A stretch of 64,000 bases of DNA, from NCBI GenBank assembly GCA_964639215.1, contig CAZXCV010000001.1:40319-104318 (forward strand). Direction: 5' to 3'. Position 1 is the first letter of the stretch. The number at the start of each line of letters is the position of its first letter. Of the stretch, positions 1 to 7,422 are shown one piece after another. Position numbers and translations under genes: made by a program. Under the pieces are notes generated by a model. That model did no database searches, was not told the origin of the DNA, and saw only the letters and a program-made list of their open reading frames with translations. This DNA is from UBA6120 sp964639215 (lineage in GTDB: Bacteria > Bacillota_I > Bacilli_A > RFN20 > CAG-826).

Positions 1-569
1 TGCGATTCCATCGTACCAAGAATCGTTTGTTGTCGGGTCTTAATATAGCCAGATCCATGACACGTACTACATGTGCTAACGTCAGAACTCGAATGAGCTC
101 CGGTACCCCCACAACGCGTACATTGTTCATCGTAGGTAATCGGAATGCTGACGCGTTTACCTTTAATTGCGTCCATAAAGCCAATTTTGATGCGCATGAA
201 CGAATCGGCGCCTCGACGTGGACCGGCTTGTGGACGGCTGCGCCGGGAACCACCAAAGAACGATCCGAACAAGTCGCCGAGATCAACATCTTGGAAGGAA
301 CCACCACCGAATCCTTGGAACGGATTGCCACCGCCCATGTTTTGATCGAAGGCGGCATGGCCAAATTGATCGTAAGTCGACCGTTTTTGATCATCATATA
401 AAACGTCATAAGCTTCTTGAACTTCTTTGAACTTCGCTTCAGCGTCGCTCGCTTTATTGACGTCAGGATGATATTTTTTGGCTAACTTACGATATGCGGC
501 TTTAATCTCGTCTTTACTTGTGCCTTTCGAGATGCCGAGCACATCGTAATAATCGCGTTTATTGGCCAT
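1..569 (-). CDS. dnaJ: DnaJ (Hsp40) co-chaperone, N-terminal part only, cut by window edge
   Basis: Co-chaperone that delivers unfolded clients to DnaK and stimulates its ATPase. About 189 residues are visible. The J-domain opens with MANKRDYYDVLG and carries the HPD motif at residues 34-36. A Gly/Phe-rich segment (residues about 75-115) follows, and then the first two zinc-binding repeats, CTRCGGTG and CSTCHGSG. The C-terminal substrate-binding domain lies beyond position 1. The ATG at 569 lies 14 bases past the dnaK stop, so the gene is the last of the hrcA-grpE-dnaK-dnaJ operon. No separate promoter is evident in the short gap. Identity is certain; only the 3' end is missing. Confidence 0.97.
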   Translation of the reverse strand, partial: MANKRDYYDVLGISKGTSKDEIKAAYRKLAKKYHPDVNKASDAEAKFKEVQEAYDVLYDDQKRSTYDQFGHAAFDQNMGGGNPFQGFGGGSFQDVDLGDLFGSFFGGSRRSRPQAGPRRGADSFMRIKIGFMDAIKGKRVSIPITYDEQCTRCGGTGAHSSSDVSTCSTCHGSGYIKTRQQTILGTMES

Positions 570-583
570 GTAATAATCCTATG

Positions 584-2407
584 TTATTTCTTTTCGGTAA
601 AATCGGCATCAATCACGTCATCGTTTTGCTTCGTCTGACCTTCACCTTGTTCAGGTGTCGAACTGTTCGCTTGACTTGCTTGGGCTTGGGCCATATATTC
701 AGCGGCTTTCTCTAAATCGCCGATTTTTGTGCGAAGCGTTTCGATATCGTTCTTTTCAAGCGCGGCTTTTAGTTCATCGCGAAGTTTTTCGGTTTCTTCT
801 TTTTGTTTGGGATCAAGACTTGCACCTTTTTCGGCGAGTGATTGATCAATACTATTTAAATATTGTTCGGCTTTATTTTTAAGCTCAACTTCTTCTTTGC
901 GCTTTTCATCAGCTTCACGGTTTTCATCCGCTTCACGGACCATGCGGTCGATTTCAGCTTTGCTTAAACCGGTGCTACCAGTAATTGTAATTTGTTGTTC
1001 TTTTTGCGAATCGAGATCCTTTGCGGTTACCTTGACGATACCATTGACGTCAATTGAGAATGTGACTTCGATACGAGGTTCACCGCGACGAGCTGGTTTA
1101 ATGCCATCAAGTTTGAAGTGACCGAGCAACTTGTTATCGCGTGCCATCGGACGTTCGCCTTGATAAACCATGATATCAACAGCGGGCTGATTGTCGGCAG
1201 CGGTTGAGAAAATTTGACTCTTGGTTGTCGGAATCGTCGTATTGCGTGTAATTAATGGCGTCATCATTTCACCAAGTGTCTCAATTCCGAGTGTCAATGG
1301 TGTGACATCTAATAAAACGACGTCTTTAACATCGCCACTTAATACAGCACCTTGAATGGCGGCGCCAATCGAGACCGCTTCATCAGGATTGATTGATAAG
1401 TTCAGCTTTTTGCCCATGATTTGCGACACGAGTTCTTGGACAGCCGGCATCCGGATCGATCCGCCGATTAAAAGTACTTCGTCAATGTCATTGGCGGTCA
1501 AATTGGCATCTTTCAGTGCTTTGCGAAGTGGATCTTCAGTTCGCTTGAGCAAGTGTTTCGTCATGTCTTGGAATCGTGCGCGACTGATTTTGGTTTCAAA
1601 GTTAATCGGACCTTGTGAGGTTTGTCCGATAAATGGAAGTGAAATCACGGTTTCTAATTGACCTGACAGCTCGATTTTGGCTTTTTCTGCCGCTTCTTTA
1701 AACCGTTGAAGCGCCATTTTATCACTGAGTGTGACTCCATGTTGTGCACGAATTTGTTCTTGAATCCATTTGGCTAACACATCATCCCAATCATCACCAC
1801 CGAGGTGATTATCACCTGAGGTCGAAATAACTTCAAACGTACCATCACCAATTTCGAGGATACTGACATCAAATGTTCCACCGCCTAAATCGTAGACGAG
1901 AATTTTACCAGCTTTCTTACTTTCAAGTCCATAAGCGAGCGAACTTGCGGTTGGTTCGTTAATAATGCGCATTACTTCTAAACCGGCAATCTGACCAGCA
2001 TCTTTCGTCGCCTGACGTTGAGCGTCATTGAAATAAGCCGGGACGGTAATTACGGCTTTTTTGATTGGTTGTCCAAGCGATGTTTCCGCATATTTTTTCA
2101 TATATGCTAAAACTTTGGCTGATATTTCTTGGGGTGTGAAATCTTTATTTAAAATATTAATGTGGATTTTCTTATCAGTGCCCATCAACCGTTTAATCGA
2201 CAAAACGGTGTCTGGATTAATGACGGCTTGTCGTTTGGCAGCATCACCAAGAATTTCTTCACCGCTTGCCTTAAAAGCGACGACTGATGGTGTCGTATTA
2301 TGTCCTTCGGGGTTTGGAATTACTTTGACTTTTCCATCTGCTTGCATGTAGGAAACAACCGAGTTTGTCGTCCCTAAATCGATACCGATAATTACTTCTT
2401 TTGCCAT
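584..2407 (-). CDS. dnaK: Chaperone DnaK (Hsp70)
   Basis: ATP-driven Hsp70 that binds exposed hydrophobic peptides with DnaJ and GrpE. The protein has 607 residues, normal for Gram-positive DnaK. The nucleotide-binding domain shows phosphate-1 GIDLGTTNS (residues 8-16), the phosphate-2 stretch YDLGGGTFDVSIL, and LLIGGSIRMPAVQ near residue 310. The interdomain linker and the start of the substrate domain read DVVLLDVTPLTLGIET. The C-terminal tail ends in the typical acidic DDVIDADF. A strong SD (AAAGGAG) precedes the ATG at 2407. It is third in the heat-shock operon, directly after grpE. Confidence 0.99.
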   Translation of the reverse strand: MAKEVIIGIDLGTTNSVVSYMQADGKVKVIPNPEGHNTTPSVVAFKASGEEILGDAAKRQAVINPDTVLSIKRLMGTDKKIHINILNKDFTPQEISAKVLAYMKKYAETSLGQPIKKAVITVPAYFNDAQRQATKDAGQIAGLEVMRIINEPTASSLAYGLESKKAGKILVYDLGGGTFDVSILEIGDGTFEVISTSGDNHLGGDDWDDVLAKWIQEQIRAQHGVTLSDKMALQRFKEAAEKAKIELSGQLETVISLPFIGQTSQGPINFETKISRARFQDMTKHLLKRTEDPLRKALKDANLTANDIDEVLLIGGSIRMPAVQELVSQIMGKKLNLSINPDEAVSIGAAIQGAVLSGDVKDVVLLDVTPLTLGIETLGEMMTPLITRNTTIPTTKSQIFSTAADNQPAVDIMVYQGERPMARDNKLLGHFKLDGIKPARRGEPRIEVTFSIDVNGIVKVTAKDLDSQKEQQITITGSTGLSKAEIDRMVREADENREADEKRKEEVELKNKAEQYLNSIDQSLAEKGASLDPKQKEETEKLRDELKAALEKNDIETLRTKIGDLEKAAEYMAQAQASQANSSTPEQGEGQTKQNDDVIDADFTEKK

Positions 2408-2430
2408 ATGTTTATGCTCCTTTGATTTAT

Positions 2431-3045
2431 TTATGCATCAAACTCTTCTGAGTTTGGATTGGCCATATTTTCGTTTGTTACATTTTGTGGTGGTTCTGTA
2501 ACGGGAACCGTGTCTTTCTTTTTACTGAGAATAACCATTGCCGGGCGTATCAAGCGATCTTTCAGTTGATAACCACGGGCGATAATACGAACAATGTGAT
2601 TTTCCTCGATATCGCTTGCTTCTGTGTCTAGTGCATGCATCGTGTTGTAATCAAAAGCGGCACCGATTGATGGTGAAACGTCTTTGACACCTTCGTTTTC
2701 TAGCACGGTTTTCAGTTGTCGATATAAATGATCAAAGCCGATGAGAAACCGTTTGATTGTTTCATCTTCGGTTTTCATATCTAAAGCGATTTGGAAAGCA
2801 TCGAGGACTGGAAAAATGTTTTCGACAAATCCAGCTGCGCGATACTTAATGGCGTCGCTGAGTGACCGGTCATTTTGTTTTCTCGCGTTTTCCATGTCGG
2901 CAAATACCATGTAGTATTTATTTTTCCACGTTTCGACCTCAGCGAGAGCTGTGGTTAGTTTTTCTTCTAGTAACGCTTCTTTTTTTGGTTTCTTTTCGTC
3001 TTTAACGTCGTTTTTATCCATGTGTCTATCAGTTCGTGGTTTCAT
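2431..3045 (-). CDS. grpE: Nucleotide exchange factor GrpE
   Basis: GrpE releases ADP from DnaK and so resets the chaperone cycle. The 204-residue protein has a charged, disordered head (Lys/Glu rich to about residue 30). A long helical segment with the ENARKQNDR-type dimer region follows, and the beta-rich head ends in the conserved GYQLKDRLIRPAMVILS. The start at 3045 is chosen because the end of hrcA provides AAAGGTGAT about eight bases upstream; an internal Met at residue 9 is less well placed. Only six bases separate it from the hrcA stop, so the two are co-transcribed. Confidence 0.97.
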   Translation of the reverse strand: MKPRTDRHMDKNDVKDEKKPKKEALLEEKLTTALAEVETWKNKYYMVFADMENARKQNDRSLSDAIKYRAAGFVENIFPVLDAFQIALDMKTEDETIKRFLIGFDHLYRQLKTVLENEGVKDVSPSIGAAFDYNTMHALDTEASDIEENHIVRIIARGYQLKDRLIRPAMVILSKKKDTVPVTEPPQNVTNENMANPNSEEFDA

Positions 3046-3051
3046 GCACGA

Positions 3052-4065
3052 TCACCTTTCTTTCTTACTAAAGTAGTCTTCTAACATCCCAGCGATATAT
3101 TCAAGCGCGCTGACGACGCGATCATAATCCATCCGAGTCGGTCCAACCACAGCGATCGTCCCTTCAGGTCGTCCTGGAATTGCAAGGCGACTCGAGATAA
3201 TCGAGACATCGCCATATTCCTCTCCAACGTCACCAATCTTGATGGTGATATTTTCACCTTCTTGTTGCACATCGCGGAATACTTGCGGTGAATCGAGCAG
3301 TGAGATGAGATGACGAAGTTTTTGGGCATCGGTGCTAAATTCGGGCTGTGAAAATAGTTCATCAGTGCCATATGTTCGTAACCGATCACTTGCAAAGTGG
3401 AGGAACGCTTGGGCAAACGCCTGGTAGATTACATCATGTTCGGCAATATAATCTTGTAAGATTGGACGAATGGCTTCCATTTTGCTAACGAGTTCAGAGA
3501 TTGGTGTCCCGGCCAACCGCTCATTCAAAAGCTTAATGCTTTTTTGTAAATCGGTAATCGACATTTCATCGGGCACCACGAACGTCTTATTTTCGACATA
3601 GCCTTGATCGGTTACGAACACGGCCGTGGCTGAGTTACCGGCAATCGGGATGATTGTGAGGCTGACCAGCCGTTCGTCTTTGGCATTCGGTCCGAGCACG
3701 ATTGAAGCAAGATTCGTCATATGGGCGAGAATTTCACAACTTTCGCGCAAGATATCTTCGATTGACTGTGTTTTCTTATCGAGAATCAGTTGTAGTTGCT
3801 GTTTAATCGTCTCATCGACACCACGGCTGCGAAGATTATCAATATAGTAGCGATATCCTTTACTCGAGGGAACGCGTCCTGATGAAGTGTGCGTCTTTTC
3901 TAAAAACGCCGCTCCTTCAAGTTCGCTCATTTCTGCACGTATGGTCGCGCTCGAATATGGTAAATCATACGCTTCGATCAACGTGTGGCTTCCAACAGGA
4001 ACCGCCGTTTTAATGAAGTGTTCAACAATGAGTTTTAAGATTTGATCGCGGCGGGATAAGACCAT
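3052..4065 (-). CDS. hrcA: Heat-inducible transcription repressor HrcA
   Basis: HrcA represses chaperone genes by binding CIRCE operators; its activity depends on GroE-type chaperones in studied Bacilli. The 337-residue protein starts with a winged-helix DNA-binding domain containing the family block SSATIRAEMSELE and the TSSGRVPSSKGYRYYID stretch (about residues 35-75), and it continues into the GAF-like dimer domain. The stop codon is TGA at the expected C-terminus (SKKER), which is direct evidence for the standard code. The SD GAGGAG precedes the ATG. Two CIRCE-like sites lie just upstream, so the operon is autoregulated. A near-perfect third site precedes clpB at 59626-59652. Confidence 0.98.
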   Translation of the reverse strand: MVLSRRDQILKLIVEHFIKTAVPVGSHTLIEAYDLPYSSATIRAEMSELEGAAFLEKTHTSSGRVPSSKGYRYYIDNLRSRGVDETIKQQLQLILDKKTQSIEDILRESCEILAHMTNLASIVLGPNAKDERLVSLTIIPIAGNSATAVFVTDQGYVENKTFVVPDEMSITDLQKSIKLLNERLAGTPISELVSKMEAIRPILQDYIAEHDVIYQAFAQAFLHFASDRLRTYGTDELFSQPEFSTDAQKLRHLISLLDSPQVFRDVQQEGENITIKIGDVGEEYGDVSIISSRLAIPGRPEGTIAVVGPTRMDYDRVVSALEYIAGMLEDYFSKKER

Positions 4066-4077
4066 GATTGCTCCTCA

Positions 4078-4104
4078 TTAGCACACTAATTCTTTGAGTG
4101 CCAC
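4078..4104 (-). promoter_or_regulatory. CIRCE operator 2 (imperfect), hrcA leader
   Basis: On the plus strand the arms read TTAGCACAC and GAGTGCCAC, separated by nine bases. The CIRCE consensus is TTAGCACTC-N9-GAGTGCTAA, so the match is good but not perfect. The site lies between the -10 and the hrcA SD, a normal place for an HrcA roadblock. Confidence 0.85.
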
Positions 4105-4108
4105 GACC

Positions 4109-4137
4109 ATTTTATACCACGAAATTAGCACTGTCAA
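4109..4137 (-). promoter_or_regulatory. Sigma-A-type promoter of hrcA-grpE-dnaK-dnaJ
   Basis: Read on the minus strand, TTGACA (4137-4132) is followed after 17 bases by TAAAAT (4114-4109). This is a near-consensus housekeeping promoter lying between and across the two CIRCE sites. Confidence 0.75.
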
Positions 4138-4151
4138 TAAATAAGTGCTAG
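4125..4151 (-). promoter_or_regulatory. CIRCE operator 1, overlapping the hrcA -35
   Basis: On the plus strand the arms are TTAGCACTG and AAGTGCTAG with a nine-base spacer, again close to the CIRCE consensus. The -35 element of the hrcA promoter falls within this site, so HrcA binding would block RNA polymerase directly. Confidence 0.87.
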
Positions 4152-4191
4152 TGGTCTTACCAAATTATTAAATTTAATCGTTGTTAAGTGA

Positions 4192-4596
4192 CTAATAACA
4201 CTTTTTATCAATCACTAATGTGTCCGAAAGTCGGTCAAAAATTGTCCGTTCGGTATGAATGATAATCATGTTCAAGGCATTAATAAGCGCCCAGGCAAAA
4301 ATTGCGAGTCCAGCGACGCGGATGAGAGCAATACGGGCAGAAATTTTCTGGTCATCAAGGCGGACGACACGAATTCTTGTAATCATACTGCCAAGTGTCA
4401 ATCCATTTGTGAGTGTGAGAAAACTGAATGTCAAAAGCGCATAGATGACAGCAGCCGCAATTTGTGACAAAAGAATTTTTTCAATCAGCAAGAGATTGAT
4501 CGGTAATAAAAAGAAGATGGCGAAAGCGGCAACAGCAGCAATCCCATAATCAATGAAGTAAGCGATGATTCGTTTTTCATATCGTGCGATATGCAT
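4192..4596 (-). CDS. RDD family membrane protein
   Basis: A 134-residue integral membrane protein with three or four hydrophobic helices. It has the RDD signature: an early Arg (KRIIAYFIDYG), a middle Gly-x-Arg region (GSMITRIRVVRLDD) and a late Arg/Asp segment (RTIFDRLSDTLV). RDD proteins are poorly defined; some have been linked to ion exchange or stress, but nothing here fixes a substrate. It follows hemW with a ten-base gap and is likely its co-transcribed neighbour. The hrcA promoter region lies on its far side. Confidence 0.8.
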   Translation of the reverse strand: MHIARYEKRIIAYFIDYGIAAVAAFAIFFLLPINLLLIEKILLSQIAAAVIYALLTFSFLTLTNGLTLGSMITRIRVVRLDDQKISARIALIRVAGLAIFAWALINALNMIIIHTERTIFDRLSDTLVIDKKCY

Positions 4597-4606
4597 ATTC
4601 GTCTCC

Positions 4607-5722
4607 TTAAGATAATAATGTCACGATTATCTTGTCTAAAAGCATTAAGCCATCATCAGTAGCATACCAAAAATGTTGGTAATTATGAAGTAAACCACCC
4701 TCGAGAAGTTTTGGAAATTTATCGAAGTAGCGAACGCTGAATTCAGCATCAAAGAGCCTGTGATATTCACGTTCATCAAAACCAGTATCTAACCGAAGTT
4801 TTAGCATCAGATAATATTCCTCTTTTAACGTAAGATCGATCTTTTCTCGTTCACTGATAGTGATGCCTTGGCAGTATTTACTAAAGTTTTGGGTATTCTT
4901 ATAGCGAATTTCGTCGTCATCTTCTTTAATATAGCCACTTGCTCCGAGGCCAACACCATAATAAAACTCATTATTCCAATAGGTTTGATTATGACGAGCT
5001 TCATAACCTGGTTTTGCAAAATTTGACACTTCATAACGACGATAGCCAGCTTTTCTCAATTGGTCCAAGATGAGATCATAATGATTGCGCGAGCGATCGT
5101 TACTTACCGTTTTTACACCTCGAATTCCAAACACGGTGTGAGGATGAACCGTTAAGGAGTATGTACTAATATGTTCGACATCTAACTTGATGGCGGTTTC
5201 GATATCCGCGATCAAATCACGGTTCGTTTGTCCTGGAAGATCAAAGATTAAATCGATGTTGATGTTATTAAACCCAACTTCACGTGCCATAGAAATAGTC
5301 GTATTAACATCTTTCCCACGATGATTCCGGTTCATTTTTTTCAGTAATCGATCGTTAAATGATTGTACACCGATACTTAAACGGTTAACGCCATAGTGGT
5401 GGAGCAGCTTTAATTTTTCAAGCGTGAGATTTTCAATATTTCCTTCGACCGTAAATTCATAGTTATTGTCTATTAAAGGACGCAAAGTCATCAGTAATAA
5501 CTCTAACTGATCGAGTCGCAAAGCAGTTGGTGTTCCACCACCGATATAAATACTTTGGAGCGATGTCGGTTGATAATGGTCAAGTTCTAAAAAAAGCCAC
5601 CGTAAATATGTGGTGGCCCACTCGGGGTGATAGAGCATCTTCGTGTAATCACAATAATGACAAAGATGCTCACAAAAAGGGATATGGACGTATAATGCTT
5701 TAATCTTTTGGTTTGGTGACAT
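4607..5722 (-). CDS. hemW: Radical SAM protein HemW (heme chaperone family)
   Basis: A radical-SAM protein of the HemW group, related to oxygen-independent coproporphyrinogen oxidase; characterised HemW binds heme and hands it to respiratory proteins. With the start at 5722 the protein has 371 residues. The [4Fe-4S] motif is C17-x3-C21-x2-C24 in HIPFCEHLCHYCDY. The family blocks YIGGGTPTAL and RLSIGVQSFND follow, and later NQTYWNNEFYYGVGLGA. The frame stays open 35 codons further upstream, but that stretch is basic, unlike the family, and overlaps the preceding gene; MSPNQ is therefore the better start. It overlaps the 5700-5951 gene by 23 bases. No heme pathway gene is visible in the window, so the physiological client is unclear. 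Confidence 0.88.
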   Translation of the reverse strand: MSPNQKIKALYVHIPFCEHLCHYCDYTKMLYHPEWATTYLRWLFLELDHYQPTSLQSIYIGGGTPTALRLDQLELLLMTLRPLIDNNYEFTVEGNIENLTLEKLKLLHHYGVNRLSIGVQSFNDRLLKKMNRNHRGKDVNTTISMAREVGFNNINIDLIFDLPGQTNRDLIADIETAIKLDVEHISTYSLTVHPHTVFGIRGVKTVSNDRSRNHYDLILDQLRKAGYRRYEVSNFAKPGYEARHNQTYWNNEFYYGVGLGASGYIKEDDDEIRYKNTQNFSKYCQGITISEREKIDLTLKEEYYLMLKLRLDTGFDEREYHRLFDAEFSVRYFDKFPKLLEGGLLHNYQHFWYATDDGLMLLDKIIVTLLS

Positions 5723-5951
5723 CAGGAGTGAATTTTTCCATTTCTTCCTGGGTCTTATCATCTTCGATTTTAACGATGACGCGCTCAATTTCTTCACGCG
5801 CCGCTTCTTCTTCGTCAATCTTGACATCCTTGTTTTTCAAACTTGGAACATGCTTTCGTAATAAGTACGCTGCCAGTGAAATAATTCCGAAAAAGGCTAA
5901 GATGACAATGACGGCAATAATTGGATTTTCTAAAATGCTATTATAACTCAC
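5700..5951 (-). CDS. Small single-pass membrane protein, unknown function
   Basis: An 83-residue protein with one hydrophobic helix (residues about 9-30, IIAVIVILAFFGIISLAAYLL) followed by a highly charged Glu/Lys cytoplasmic tail. The start is GTG at 5951, supported by AGGGAG six bases upstream. It lies between the degenerate Fic-like gene and hemW and overlaps hemW, so it is probably part of the same transcript. No family is recognised. The length and topology fit small membrane-anchored scaffold or regulatory proteins, but that is only a shape comparison. Confidence 0.7.
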   Translation of the reverse strand: MSYNSILENPIIAVIVILAFFGIISLAAYLLRKHVPSLKNKDVKIDEEEAAREEIERVIVKIEDDKTQEEMEKFTPDVTKPKD

Positions 5952-5963
5952 GATAACTCCCTA

Positions 5964-7334
5964 TTACTTTTTACCCACTGGTGTGTAGATAAACTTATTT
6001 TTGTATGATTCTTTACGATAATAACCCAAACTCGCGAGATGGTCCATCGACGTGCGCGCTGTTTCATAGGCGCACCCGAGCGTTTTCTTAAATTGACTGA
6101 TTGTGTAAAATTTGCCAAGCGTACAATGACGGGCATAAAAATAAGCCTCTCCACGTTTTAATGCGGGATTTGTTTCCATTAAATGCTCTTCGATCCGCGC
6201 GGCATCGACTTCATCAAGGGCAACAGGAACACTAGGTAGGGCCATACGTTCATCGAGATGAAGCGGTTTATTCAAAGATGATGAGGTCTCATGATCATTA
6301 TTCATTGGTGGGCTTAATGGTGCGACACTTGGTGAAGCTGGACGTCGTTCTTCCTCTTTAAGTTCTTCCTTATCGAGGGTAACCGCATGATCGAGTAAGG
6401 CCACAACTGCTTGTTCTAGTAGCGGCAAGGTAAACGCTAATAAATAAGTGACATCGCCTGATTTTTGTACTTCACTCATGACGCGATTGAAGTCATCTCG
6501 CGTATCAATGAGGAGCGATTCCAAAACCAATAGTAAGGGCACCTCGTCATAATCGGCGTGCGCCAGCATGTTTTTTAAGGTTAAGAGCGCGATTTCTTCT
6601 GAGAATGTCTCAAACGGTTTCACGAGCATCATGTAATAGAAAGTGACGATTGCTTTGACGATTGGCGAAAATTCTGCGTGGTTAATGAAATCTTGGAGTT
6701 GTCCCATCATTTCATCGATTCTGGATGTTGGTGCGGCGACATACGTCTTTCCGATTAAAGCTTTTTGCTCGATTGAAGCAATTTCTTGGAGTCGGTAAAG
6801 TGTACTCATATCTTCTTGTCCACTCAATAGACTATAAATAGCAGCCCAAAACGCTTCGTCGATCGGATCATTTAGATGTGTCTTGGTATATTTGATGGCA
6901 TTATAGTAATTCAATAAAATCATCCGGTCAGGACTAATGGTTGAAAGCGTGTCATTAACAACACTTTTTAAAAATGAATCGTTGATGTTTAAGCGGTACT
7001 TTTGGGCGACAAAGGCGAGTTGTTGCGCATGAAATTCCTGTTCATAGGCGGCATAGTTAATTGATGTTTTTGATGTTTTGTTTAAACGAAGCCACGCTTT
7101 CATCATCTGCCGTTCAATCGCGTTAATTTTATCATTTAACGAAGGGGTTACGACGACGCTTAACGGACCATGATCGATGGAGCGTAATGCAAGATAACGT
7201 GTGAATTGCCCCCGATATTTGATGATATTCGTCCAAATGACATCGATTAAAGATGTCCCCAAAGCTTTGGCGACTTCCGAACGTGTGGCATACGTTTCGT
7301 TACTAAAGCGAATTGCTAAATCATCATTTCCCAT
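5964..7334 (-). CDS. Degenerate Fic-fold protein with C-terminal winged helix
   Basis: A 456-residue protein whose middle part resembles the Fic adenylyltransferase core. Residues about 194-220 (GKTYVAAP...IDEMMGQLQDFI) correspond to the segment before the Fic helix pair. Residues 224-247 read PIVKAIVTFYYMMLVKPFETFSEE, aligning with the usual helix and HPFxxGNGRxxR loop. The catalytic His is Lys, and the GNGR residues are absent, so AMP transfer is not expected. The last 70 residues form a winged-helix-like unit (TISQFKKTLGCAYETARTSMDHLASLGYY), as found at the C-terminus of many Fic proteins. A Pro/Ser-rich linker joins the two. The Fic relationship is my inference from motif spacing; a replication or primosome-like role cannot be excluded. 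Confidence 0.6.
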   Translation of the reverse strand: MGNDDLAIRFSNETYATRSEVAKALGTSLIDVIWTNIIKYRGQFTRYLALRSIDHGPLSVVVTPSLNDKINAIERQMMKAWLRLNKTSKTSINYAAYEQEFHAQQLAFVAQKYRLNINDSFLKSVVNDTLSTISPDRMILLNYYNAIKYTKTHLNDPIDEAFWAAIYSLLSGQEDMSTLYRLQEIASIEQKALIGKTYVAAPTSRIDEMMGQLQDFINHAEFSPIVKAIVTFYYMMLVKPFETFSEEIALLTLKNMLAHADYDEVPLLLVLESLLIDTRDDFNRVMSEVQKSGDVTYLLAFTLPLLEQAVVALLDHAVTLDKEELKEEERRPASPSVAPLSPPMNNDHETSSSLNKPLHLDERMALPSVPVALDEVDAARIEEHLMETNPALKRGEAYFYARHCTLGKFYTISQFKKTLGCAYETARTSMDHLASLGYYRKESYKNKFIYTPVGKK

Positions 7335-7422
7335 AGTTATGCCTTTTACCTTATTACAAAGATAACAAACAATCGACTAATTTTCTACTAAATTGTCTGG
7401 TCATTTTCAGCAATTTCATCGA

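Noticed and set aside
27..401. Plus-strand open frame over the dnaJ start region
   Set aside because: The minus strand carries unmistakable DnaJ (J-domain, Gly/Phe region, zinc repeats) through the same bases.
3052..4065. Possible use of TGA as tryptophan (mollicute code 4)
   Set aside because: TGA ends hrcA at the expected C-terminus, and also chrA, the 36788 gene and the phosphoesterase gene; Trp is encoded by TGG throughout.
5723..5827. N-terminal extension of HemW
   Set aside because: The 35 added residues are basic, overlap the upstream membrane protein gene, and are not part of the HemW family; the Met at 5722 sits just before the conserved HIPFC block.
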